The position numbers and the translations under genes are program-made. 24,608 nt of DNA, taken from assembly GCA_045116915.1 (NCBI GenBank), contig JBGUMQ010000058.1, positions 1 to 24,608 of the forward strand. The letters are read 5' to 3'. This document shows positions 7,809 to 14,058 of the stretch, in pieces. Origin of the DNA: UBA9732 sp045116915. Its GTDB lineage: Bacteria; Spirochaetota; Spirochaetia; Sphaerochaetales; Sphaerochaetaceae. Positions within the stretch are counted from its first letter, which is position 1; each line of letters starts with the position of its first letter. The notes beneath the pieces were generated by a model, which saw only the letters and a list, made by a program, of their open reading frames with translations, was not told where the DNA came from and searched no databases.

Positions 7809-8815
7809 TTCCTCTTTCCTTTTCCCTTGCGTTTGCCGGACGATGTCTTGGCATAGACCACAGGCGGCGTTTTCAGTGCGTATACGATTATGGCCGCGCC
7901 ACCGATGATCATGACCAGACAGAAGACCTGGCCCAGCGATATGTTCAGGAACGATTTCAGCAGTGCTGTAGGCTCGGTTTCCTTTCCGAGCGCGATTATG
8001 AATCCGATCTGGCTGTCGGGTTCGCGGAAGTACTCTATGATGAAGCGTACCAGCCCGTATCCCAGGAAGTAGGAACCCGTCAGGATCCCGGGGCCGTTCT
8101 TGATGCTGCGCCTGATGGCCAGCGGTCTGATGACGAACCAGAGCACAAGCCACAGCACAACGCCCTCGAAAAGGGCCTCGTAGAGCTGGGACGGATGACG
8201 CGGGAGGTTGACGTAGGCTCCCTGCGTGTAGGACATGCCTATCTTGTCCGCAATCTCACGCACCCATGCGATGTCCGTCGAGAACGACTGGGCGTCCGGG
8301 AACACCATTCCGATGCTTCCTGTTGTGACGCGGCCCCAGAGCTCACCGTTTATGAAGTTGCCGATTCTTCCGAATGTGTATCCCAGTGGGATTCCGGCGC
8401 ACAGATGGTCGGCGAGGTCGAAGAACCTGTATTTCTTCTTGTGTCCGAAAAGCCAGCATCCGAATATGCCGCCGACGACACCGCCATGGTAGCTCATGCC
8501 CGGAAGTCCTACGAACTGTCCGTTGCGGAACGGCCAGAAGATCATCCACGGATGGGTCCAGTAGTACCACGAACCGTCGTAGAAAAGCGTTGAGAACAGC
8601 CTGGCTCCCAGGATCAGGAATCCGATCGTGTAGCAGAAAAGGGTGAGCGAATCGTCGGCCGACATCCGGTTCAGCTCACCGTGCCTGCACTGGTATCTGA
8701 ACAGCGCGTACGCTATGGAGAACGCGACGATATACATGACGGCGTACCATCTGACGGGCAGGAAAGGAACGACCAGAGGCGATATCCAGCTGGGAAAATC
8801 GACATAGAGCTGCAT
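7805..8815 (-). CDS. lgt: Prolipoprotein diacylglyceryl transferase
   Basis: A 336-residue polytopic inner-membrane enzyme that transfers diacylglycerol from phosphatidylglycerol to the lipobox cysteine, the first step in lipoprotein maturation. Signature residues are present: H110 in SYHGGVVGG (E. coli H103), R150 in GRIGNFINGE at 149-158 (E. coli R143), and R257, E261 and R264 in RFIIEYFREPD (E. coli R239, E243, R246). Seven or more hydrophobic segments are visible and the C-terminus is a very basic tail (GKRKGKGKRK). Longer in-frame starts exist, but homology begins at the ATG at 8815 (MQLYVDFPSW). There is no Shine-Dalgarno; a -10 box ends six bases upstream, predicting a leaderless mRNA. 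A predicted lipoprotein substrate is encoded at 19830. Confidence 0.95.
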   Translation of the reverse strand: MQLYVDFPSWISPLVVPFLPVRWYAVMYIVAFSIAYALFRYQCRHGELNRMSADDSLTLFCYTIGFLILGARLFSTLFYDGSWYYWTHPWMIFWPFRNGQFVGLPGMSYHGGVVGGIFGCWLFGHKKKYRFFDLADHLCAGIPLGYTFGRIGNFINGELWGRVTTGSIGMVFPDAQSFSTDIAWVREIADKIGMSYTQGAYVNLPRHPSQLYEALFEGVVLWLVLWFVIRPLAIRRSIKNGPGILTGSYFLGYGLVRFIIEYFREPDSQIGFIIALGKETEPTALLKSFLNISLGQVFCLVMIIGGAAIIVYALKTPPVVYAKTSSGKRKGKGKRK

Positions 8816-8821
8816 GGAAGA

Positions 8822-8849
8822 ATAATAACACATTACATCATGTAAGCAA
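8822..8849 (-). promoter_or_regulatory. lgt promoter, predicted leaderless
   Basis: On the minus strand, TTGCTT (8849-8844) is followed after 16 bases by TATTAT (8827-8822), with an extended -10 TG one base upstream. Seven bases beyond the -10 box falls on the A of the lgt ATG at 8815, and no Shine-Dalgarno is present. The -35 matches the consensus only at TTG. Confidence 0.6.
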
Positions 8850-8875
8850 ACGACAGTTGCCGAATATGTTTTTTC

Positions 8876-8895
8876 TGTGTGATTGACGTCACACA
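8876..8895. promoter_or_regulatory. CRP/FNR-type operator (perfect dyad)
   Basis: TGTGTGA-N6-TCACACA is a perfect inverted repeat with 7-base arms. It contains the exact core TGTGA-N6-TCACA that E. coli CRP recognises. It lies in the divergent lgt/ctpA intergenic region. Its centre (8885.5) is 70.5 bases upstream of the predicted lgt start point, close to the -71.5 spacing used by class I CRP sites, and about 45.5 upstream of the predicted ctpA start point. Which regulator binds here is unknown. Confidence 0.6.
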
Positions 8896-8918
8896 AAGAC
8901 GCACCGGGGAAAAAGGTG

Positions 8919-8924
8919 TATATT
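8919..8924 (+). promoter_or_regulatory. Possible -10 box of ctpA
   Basis: TATATT (5 of 6 matches) ends six bases before the ctpA ATG at 8931, so a start point seven bases later would be the ATG itself. No -35 box is recognisable 16-18 bases upstream, so this promoter would probably depend on an activator, possibly through the dyad at 8876-8895. Confidence 0.35.
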
Positions 8925-8930
8925 TCAGGC

Positions 8931-10454
8931 ATGAAGAAAGCAATTCTGACAGCAATTGTCCTGATTTCGCTTGCAGGACTAGTTTTCGCCAACGGAACTC
9001 CGGAGGACCAGCTCTTCCTCGAGAATCTCATGAGGAATTCGCAGTCCCAGTATCCGACATACGTCACCGGCTCGTCCGCCAGGACCACGTCGACAACCGG
9101 TTCCGAGATAATCTCCCGCGACATGGCCACGCTGGAGAGGCTGTACCAGTACGTCGAGAAGAACTACCTCTACGACATCGACTACGATGCCGTCTACGAG
9201 GCCATGGCCACCGCGCTGTTCGATGCCCTGGGGGACAAGTACAGCTACTATGTCACGGCCGAGGACTCCGACGACTACGAGGAGGAGATCACCGGAACCT
9301 ACGGAGGTCTGGGCATCTACTTCTCCAAGACGTATGTGGATTATCAGGATCCTTCGGATGAAAGCACGATCTACGCCACGATCACGCAGGTGTTCCCGAA
9401 TACCCCGAGCTCCAAGGCCGGACTCAGGGCAGGTGACCGGATAATCGCGATAGACGATGAGGATGTGGTGCCCCTGGAGGCCACGGAATGCGCCAAGAGG
9501 ATGAAGGGAACCCCCGGAACCTCGGTCAGCCTGACGATAAAGAGAGGGGATTCCATTTTCACCATATCCGTCACCAGGGAGATCATCAATGTCCCGACAG
9601 TCGAGTATGAGATGATAAACGGCACCAATACCGCCTATCTGAGGATACTGGAGTTCTCAAGCAACACGTACAATTCAATCGCCCAGGCCCTTTCGGACCT
9701 TTCGTCAGAGGGCATGGAGAAACTCATCATAGACCTCAGGGACAACCCCGGCGGGGATGTGGATGTTTCCCTGGGCATCGCCGACATGTTCATCAGCGGC
9801 TCCACGCTTCTTTCCATATCGTACAAGGATTCCTCGAGGGATGTGACGTACGTGGCCAACACATCGGTCACCGTCTCACCCGATGTCGAGGTCGCCATCC
9901 TTGTCAACGGCGGAACCGCTAGCGCCGCCGAGATATTCTCGGCCGCCATGAAGGACAACGGAAGGGCCGTCCTTTTCGGGTCGCAGACATACGGCAAGGG
10001 CATCATGCAGATCGTGTCGTCGTTCGGTTCCGGATACACGTCCATCACCACGGCCAGTTTCGTCGGGCCCTCCGGCAACACCATCCACAAGGAAGGCGTG
10101 CAGCCCGATTACGAGATCGATGAAGTCACCGTTCCCGAGGAGGAGATGGATGCCTATACGGAGATGATCAACAGCAAGGTCGTCGAGGAGTTCGTCAATG
10201 AGAATCCCGAGTTCACTGCCGCCAACATCTCCAGGTTCGCCGCGGAGAACGCCGGAAGGGGCATCGATGAGGAGATCCTGCTCCTGGTTGCAAGGAACGA
10301 ATACCTGCTCAGGATGACCTACGACGAGAGACCTCTGGCGGACATCGTCTACGACAAGGTCTGTGCCGCTGCCTACCGCTGGCTTCAGGAAAACGAGATC
10401 ACGGCGTCGGGTACGGGCTCCTCGGAAAGCCGCAAGAAGGTAGTGAACTTCTAG
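8931..10454 (+). CDS. ctpA: Secreted S41 carboxyl-terminal processing protease
   Basis: A 507-residue tail-specific serine protease with a PDZ domain, acting in the periplasm on the C-termini of envelope proteins. A signal peptide is clear: MKKAILTAIVLISLAGLVFA, cleavage likely after residue 20. The PDZ region covers about residues 120-215 (GGLGIYF through the AGDRIIAIDDEDV loop). The catalytic pair is S331 in NGGTASAAEIF and K356 in YGKGIMQ, 25 residues apart, with Q360 following. This is the same spacing as S430, K455 and Q459 of E. coli Prc. The C-terminal 130 residues are a less conserved helical extension. The start at 8931 is set by the signal peptide, although the frame is open for 16 more codons upstream. 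A terminator follows at 10479. Confidence 0.92.
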   Translation: MKKAILTAIVLISLAGLVFANGTPEDQLFLENLMRNSQSQYPTYVTGSSARTTSTTGSEIISRDMATLERLYQYVEKNYLYDIDYDAVYEAMATALFDALGDKYSYYVTAEDSDDYEEEITGTYGGLGIYFSKTYVDYQDPSDESTIYATITQVFPNTPSSKAGLRAGDRIIAIDDEDVVPLEATECAKRMKGTPGTSVSLTIKRGDSIFTISVTREIINVPTVEYEMINGTNTAYLRILEFSSNTYNSIAQALSDLSSEGMEKLIIDLRDNPGGDVDVSLGIADMFISGSTLLSISYKDSSRDVTYVANTSVTVSPDVEVAILVNGGTASAAEIFSAAMKDNGRAVLFGSQTYGKGIMQIVSSFGSGYTSITTASFVGPSGNTIHKEGVQPDYEIDEVTVPEEEMDAYTEMINSKVVEEFVNENPEFTAANISRFAAENAGRGIDEEILLLVARNEYLLRMTYDERPLADIVYDKVCAAAYRWLQENEITASGTGSSESRKKVVNF

Positions 10455-10478
10455 TTTTTTCCCCATCATCGGACCATT

Positions 10479-10507
10479 GGAACCTGCCTCCGGGCAGGTT
10501 CTTCTGT
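10479..10507 (+). terminator. Rho-independent-type terminator of ctpA
   Basis: The stem AACCTGCC (10481-10488) pairs perfectly with GGCAGGTT (10493-10500) around a TCCG loop. It is extended by G10480-C10501 and a G-U pair, and followed by a T-rich run TTCTTCT. It begins about 25 bases after the ctpA stop. The T tract is interrupted, so it may be only moderately efficient. Confidence 0.7.
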
Positions 10508-10570
10508 AATAAGAAGATAATGGGCCGGAGTCCCGGTGTTGTGTTATATTTACACACACTATTGCACAAG

Positions 10571-10579
10571 TTATGCACA
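10571..10579 (+). other. DnaA-box-like 9-mer TTATGCACA
   Basis: It matches the DnaA-box consensus TTATNCACA exactly. Two weaker versions (TATTGCACA at 10560 and ATTTACACA at 10548, two mismatches each) precede it in the same orientation at 11- and 12-base steps, about one helical turn. A one-mismatch copy on the other strand (TTGTACACA, 10602-10594) follows. Confidence 0.45.
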
Positions 10580-10667
10580 GGTAGTGGTTGTGTTGTGTAC
10601 AAGGCCTGTCCGGGAGGCTTCCGGGTAACCTTCCCATCTTGGTACTAATCATCTGAGTAGTAGATTG

Positions 10668-10692
10668 TAATTCTTTTGTATGAAAAGAATTA
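10668..10692. repeat. AT-rich perfect inverted repeat
   Basis: TAATTCTTTT (10668-10677) and AAAAGAATTA (10683-10692) are perfect 10-base arms around a GTATG centre. The stem has only one G-C pair per arm, and no T run follows that would make a normal terminator. AATTCTTTT recurs at 10761-10769, next to a second small dyad, TTTTTAC-AAA-GTAAAAA (10766-10782). It may be part of an easily melted DNA element. Confidence 0.55.
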
Positions 10693-10791
10693 ACCCTGTA
10701 ATGATTTTTGGGGTTCCGTTAAGAATCTATATAGGTTTTATTGCTGTTCTGTAGCGTCGGAATTCTTTTTACAAAGTAAAAAAATGCCCGG

Positions 10792-10800
10792 TTATGCACA
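10792..10800 (+). other. Second DnaA-box-like 9-mer TTATGCACA
   Basis: An identical copy of the 9-mer at 10571, in the same orientation 221 bases further on. It lies directly against the end of rsmE. The two copies bracket the AT-rich part of the intergenic region. Confidence 0.4.
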
Positions 10801-10802
10801 TT

Positions 10803-11585
10803 TTACTGACAAGTTGACTCAAGTATCGTCTGGATGGCTCCGATGGCATAAATCGATGCTGTCTCACATCTTAGGATATTGGTTTTCAGAAGCACCGCCC
10901 TGAATCCCCGACCGAGCAGCATGCGGGCCTCGTCTTCCTCCAGTCCGCCCTCCGGCCCGACCAGCAGCGCGGTGCATCCGTTGAAGCCGCGGACACATTC
11001 CATCAGGTCCGACTGGTCCTCCGAAAGGCTGGTCTGATGGAGCACAAGTCCCAGTGTCGCCATGCCCCCGCTCCGGGCCTGCAGGTCATCGGGGACATCC
11101 GAGATCGGGATGACTCCGGATACCTTTGTAGGCACGAGGGATCCGCTCTGCTGTATGGCTTCCGCGACGACCGCGTCGTAACGCGACAGTCTGGATTCCT
11201 CCTTGCCCTCCAGATTGGCCACGCAGTTGCGGCTGCTGACAAGGACGATGTCCCGGACTCCGGCTTCCGTCGCTTTTTTTATGATGTCGTCCGTCTTCCT
11301 GCCCTTGGGGAGGCATTGGTAGAGGATTATCGGTCTGAGGGGACGTGATTCCGGAAGGGCATCGGTCCTGCTTTCGGCCTTTTCCGCCCTCAGGGCTTGC
11401 AATGTGCATGAGCTCTTCCCGATTCCTGTTATGGTAAGGTCCCATAACCCGCCGTCACGGTCCCTTCCCATGATCTTCTGCCCCTCACGGAGCCTGAGGG
11501 CACGGATGAGATAGTTGAAGTCCTTTCCGGACACTGTGAGTTCCGGTTCCCCTTTGAATCCGGAAGGCATCAGGAACAGCCGCAT
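10803..11585 (-). CDS. rsmE: 16S rRNA (uracil-1498-N3)-methyltransferase RsmE
   Basis: A 260-residue SPOUT-class methyltransferase that uses S-adenosylmethionine to methylate N3 of U1498 in 16S rRNA. Family marks are an N-terminal PUA-like region (about 1-70, MRLFLMPSGF and HYLxxALRL-like LIRALRLREG), the segment LPKGRKTDDIIKKATEAGV (about 92-110), AEAIQQSG (141-148), GPEGG (210-214) and the knot-forming NILRCETA (236-243). The last segment usually reads LGxRILRxETA, so the G and R before ILR are replaced here. The ATG at 11585 has no Shine-Dalgarno and lies six bases after a CATAAT -10 box. The gene is divergent from the GH2 gene, and the two promoters overlap. Confidence 0.93.
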   Translation of the reverse strand: MRLFLMPSGFKGEPELTVSGKDFNYLIRALRLREGQKIMGRDRDGGLWDLTITGIGKSSCTLQALRAEKAESRTDALPESRPLRPIILYQCLPKGRKTDDIIKKATEAGVRDIVLVSSRNCVANLEGKEESRLSRYDAVVAEAIQQSGSLVPTKVSGVIPISDVPDDLQARSGGMATLGLVLHQTSLSEDQSDLMECVRGFNGCTALLVGPEGGLEEDEARMLLGRGFRAVLLKTNILRCETASIYAIGAIQTILESTCQ

Positions 11586-11591
11586 ACAAAG

Positions 11592-11620
11592 ATTATGGAA
11601 GATATTGTAGAATTAGACAA
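11592..11620 (-). promoter_or_regulatory. rsmE promoter, predicted leaderless
   Basis: On the minus strand, TTGTCT (11620-11615, 4 of 6 matches) is followed after 17 bases by CATAAT (11597-11592, 5 of 6). The position seven bases beyond the -10 box is 11585, the A of the rsmE ATG. No Shine-Dalgarno is visible upstream of the start codon. Confidence 0.6.
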
Positions 11621-11649
11621 TAACAGGCTGGAAGCCTCAGGAGGAAGCC

Positions 11650-13314
11650 ATGAGAATCCCGTTGTCCGAATACCCGCGCCCGCAGATGGTCAGGGACAGC
11701 TATCTTTGTCTGAACGGAGAATGGGACCTGCGGTTCCTTTCCGATGCCGAGAAGGAGGGCAGCACCGTCAAGGTGCTTGTGCCGTATTCACCGGAGTCCG
11801 AATTCAGCGGGGTCAACAGGACGCTGAGGCATTACGAGACCATGATCTACAGCCGGCATGTGGACTTCCCGGATGTCGATTTCTCCGAAAGCAGGCTCCT
11901 GCTTCATTTCGGTGCCGTGGACTACAGGGCTGTGGTGTTCGTGGACAAGAAGCCGGTATGCGAACACACCGGAGGCTATCTGCCTTTCACGGTCGAGGTC
12001 GACAGGTCCTCCTTCGACCTGGATGTGAGCGTCCAGGATCCCGGCGACACGCAGGAGATATCCCGCGGCAAGCAGAGCTCCGAACCCGGCGGAATCTGGT
12101 ATCCCATGACCAGCGGAATATGGCAGACGGTCTGGATGGAGAAGGTCCCCAGGTCGTACATAAGCTCGCTTGAAATCGTTCCGGACCTCGGGGGATTTGC
12201 CGTCACCGTCGTCATGAACGACGCGGGCGCGGTGCCGGTGGTGCTGTCGGTCCAGGGTAAGGAACACCGCTTCTCTTCAGGAGAAAGGCATTACATACGG
12301 CTCGACGATCCCAGGCCGTGGACTCCGGAGGATCCGTATCTCCATTACTTCGATGTCTGTGCCGGTTACGATTCCGTACGCTCCTATGTGGGGCTCAGGA
12401 CTTTCGGTGTCGGGCCGGACGGCAAGGGGAACAATGTCCTGCTTCTTAACGGAAAACCCTATTACCACCATGGTCTTCTGGACCAGGGCTATTACAAGGG
12501 CGGCTACTATACTCCGTCGGATGACAGCGACTTCGTGAACGACATCACCCGTATGAAGGCCATGGGATTCAACATGCTCAGGAAACACATCAAGGTCGAG
12601 TCTCTGAGATGGTACCATCACTGCGATACTCTGGGCATGCTGGTGTGGCAGGACATGGTTTCCGGCGGAGGGCGCTACAGGCCATCCGTAGTCACAGCGC
12701 CTCTGGTCTTCGGATCGTACCTGAAGGACGACAGGTACGACAGGTTCTCCAGGGAGGATGAGGATGCGCGCAGGGTCTGGGAAGACGAGGCCTACGGTAC
12801 TGTGCGGGACCTCTTCAACTGCACCTGTGTCTGCATGTGGGTCCCGTTCAACGAGGGCTGGGGCCAGTTCGACAGCACGCGCATCTCGGAGAACATCCGG
12901 AGGATCGACCCGACAAGGACCATAGATCCGGCATCGGGCTGGCATGACCAGGGATACGGGGATTTCAGGAGCCTGCATGTCTACTTCAGGCGCTACAGGT
13001 TCAGACGCGACAGGAAGGGAAGGGCCGTCATCCTCTCCGAGTTCGGAGGATACGGGATGGAGACCGGGGACACGGGGAGGAAGGCCTTCACATACAGGCG
13101 TTTCAGGACACGCAAGCAGCTCACGGACGCCATCGTGAGGCTCTACGACACGCAGATAATACCTGCCAGGCGCAAGGGGCTCGCGGCATCGGTCTACACC
13201 CAGGTCTCGGATGTGGAGCAGGAGGTCAACGGGCTGCTGTCCTATGACAGGAAGACGGTGAAGGTCGACATGGAGGATGTCGCACGCATGTCGGAGAGGC
13301 TGTTGGCGGACTGA
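11650..13314 (+). CDS. Glycoside hydrolase family 2 protein (beta-galactosidase/beta-glucuronidase-like), cytoplasmic
   Basis: A 554-residue retaining glycosidase with the GH2 layout: an N-terminal jelly-roll sugar-binding domain (about 15-165, including GGIWYPMTSGIWQTVW), an immunoglobulin-like domain (about 168-258), and a TIM-barrel from about 260 onward. The acid/base glutamate is E402 in WVPFNEGWGQFD and the nucleophile is E464 in LSEFGGYG. There is no signal peptide, so it acts on imported oligosaccharides or glycosides. The substrate is not deducible. A good Shine-Dalgarno, AGGAGG (11639-11644), supports the ATG at 11650. A possible -10 box TAGAAT (11608-11613) has only a weak -35. Its stop codon directly abuts the stop of the convergent membrane protein gene. 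Confidence 0.88.
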   Translation: MRIPLSEYPRPQMVRDSYLCLNGEWDLRFLSDAEKEGSTVKVLVPYSPESEFSGVNRTLRHYETMIYSRHVDFPDVDFSESRLLLHFGAVDYRAVVFVDKKPVCEHTGGYLPFTVEVDRSSFDLDVSVQDPGDTQEISRGKQSSEPGGIWYPMTSGIWQTVWMEKVPRSYISSLEIVPDLGGFAVTVVMNDAGAVPVVLSVQGKEHRFSSGERHYIRLDDPRPWTPEDPYLHYFDVCAGYDSVRSYVGLRTFGVGPDGKGNNVLLLNGKPYYHHGLLDQGYYKGGYYTPSDDSDFVNDITRMKAMGFNMLRKHIKVESLRWYHHCDTLGMLVWQDMVSGGGRYRPSVVTAPLVFGSYLKDDRYDRFSREDEDARRVWEDEAYGTVRDLFNCTCVCMWVPFNEGWGQFDSTRISENIRRIDPTRTIDPASGWHDQGYGDFRSLHVYFRRYRFRRDRKGRAVILSEFGGYGMETGDTGRKAFTYRRFRTRKQLTDAIVRLYDTQIIPARRKGLAASVYTQVSDVEQEVNGLLSYDRKTVKVDMEDVARMSERLLAD

Positions 13315-14058
13315 TCAGAGGATGATGGAGTTGCGCAGCAGGGCCAGCATCAGGATGAAGCCTCCGAGGAAGTAGATGCCTGTTCCCGTTGCGAACAGCA
13401 ACAGTTCCGATCCGGACAGGATCGTGATGAGGTTGCCTCCCATCAGGAGCAGCATCCCGAAGAACCTCATGATTCCGGATCTGCTCTGTTCGTTGAAAAG
13501 CTGGATGAGTATGACTACGGCCGCTGTAGCCGCTATAAGTCCCAATGTGATTTTAGGGGCCAGGAGCATCCATACGCCGTCGACGTCCTGGGTGGCGGGT
13601 ATCATCAGCGACAGGAACAGGACCCCGAGGGTTCCCATCATCGAGAAGGCGGTGTTGTTGACCTGTTCGTTGTTCTGGTAGTGGAGGCCGAATCCGGCGA
13701 TCGAGAAGTATGACATGAACTGTGCGAACAGCTGAAGCCTCACGCCCACGCGCGGCGGAAGGACTCCCCATCCGGTGATGGCCGTGAAGTCCGACAGGAT
13801 CCTGAGCTCCGAGATGGAAAGGAACAGCAGGGCGTGCATCATGAAGGAATTGCCCGGGTCGAACGACGTCATGCTGGTCTTGTAGTAGGAGATCGTCATG
13901 AGCAGCAGGATCAGGATCCTTGCCGTAGCCGCGATGAAACGGTAGCTGTCGGATGTCATTTCACTGATCATGATCCCGTAGACGCACACCGCAAGACAGG
14001 CCCCTATGACAAGTATCTGAAGGAACAGGGAAAGGAAGCGCAGGAGTCTGTTGTTCAT
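13315..14058 (-). CDS. Polytopic membrane protein of unknown function
   Basis: A 247-residue protein with seven or eight hydrophobic segments, roughly at 8-30, 42-61, 72-93, 107-126, 136-155, 161-186, 196-214 and 218-243. The longest polar stretches are short loops (around TGWGVLPPRVG, QNNEQVNN and QLFNEQSRSG). I do not recognise a family motif. Its ATG overlaps the stop of the upstream symporter gene as TGATG, so its translation is almost certainly coupled to that gene. That suggests it works with the transporter or responds to the same condition. A membrane sensor or an accessory transport subunit are both conceivable, but neither is shown by sequence. It has normal composition relative to its neighbours. 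Confidence 0.7.
   Translation of the reverse strand: MNNRLLRFLSLFLQILVIGACLAVCVYGIMISEMTSDSYRFIAATARILILLLMTISYYKTSMTSFDPGNSFMMHALLFLSISELRILSDFTAITGWGVLPPRVGVRLQLFAQFMSYFSIAGFGLHYQNNEQVNNTAFSMMGTLGVLFLSLMIPATQDVDGVWMLLAPKITLGLIAATAAVVILIQLFNEQSRSGIMRFFGMLLLMGGNLITILSGSELLLFATGTGIYFLGGFILMLALLRNSIIL

Larger units (their letters stand above)
10508..10802. other. Gene-free convergent intergenic region with DnaA-box-like sites
   Basis: About 295 bases lie between the ctpA terminator and the rsmE stop. Both flanking genes point inward, so no promoter is needed here, and I see no plausible small gene or recognisable structural RNA. The left part (10540-10602) is rich in CACA/TGTG words: TTATGCACA (10571-10579), TATTGCACA (10560-10568) and ATTTACACA (10548-10556) on the plus strand, and TTGTACACA on the minus strand (10602-10594). 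The middle holds two TCCGGG copies 11 bases apart (10609-10614 and 10620-10625). The right part (10660-10785) is AT-rich with an inverted repeat. A second TTATGCACA lies at 10792-10800. The canonical DnaA box is TTATNCACA. The region could be a replication origin, a DnaA-binding control locus, or unexplained spacer. Confidence 0.4.

Noticed and set aside
7809..8153. 115 extra in-frame codons upstream of pepP, giving a 700-residue protein
   Set aside because: The extension overlaps lgt in another frame, has no protein-like character, and the internal ATG at 7808 has a Shine-Dalgarno and an ATGA junction with lgt.
8884..8891. TGACGTCA palindrome inside the lgt/ctpA intergenic region
   Set aside because: It is off-centre within the larger TGTGTGA/TCACACA dyad and is more simply explained as part of that site. 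The eukaryotic CRE meaning of this 8-mer does not apply.
8883..8930. 16-codon upstream extension of ctpA
   Set aside because: It would place charged residues before a perfectly formed signal peptide, and it overlaps the CRP-like dyad and the putative -10 box.
8816..9130. 105 extra in-frame codons upstream of lgt
   Set aside because: They run antisense into the ctpA coding region and across the divergent promoter region. Lgt homology begins at 8815.
10399..10652. Small minus-strand open frames in the convergent intergenic region
   Set aside because: They overlap the ctpA end and its terminator, lack ribosome-binding sites and have no protein-like pattern.
10778..10802. Terminator for rsmE at the seven-T run on the minus strand
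   Set aside because: The T run is good, but the bases before it form only a three- to four-pair stem. I cannot support an intrinsic terminator.
10508..10802. A structural RNA (RNase P RNA, SRP RNA, tmRNA or 6S) in the gene-free stretch
   Set aside because: None of the conserved cores I know for these RNAs is visible, and no long GC-rich pairing spans the region.
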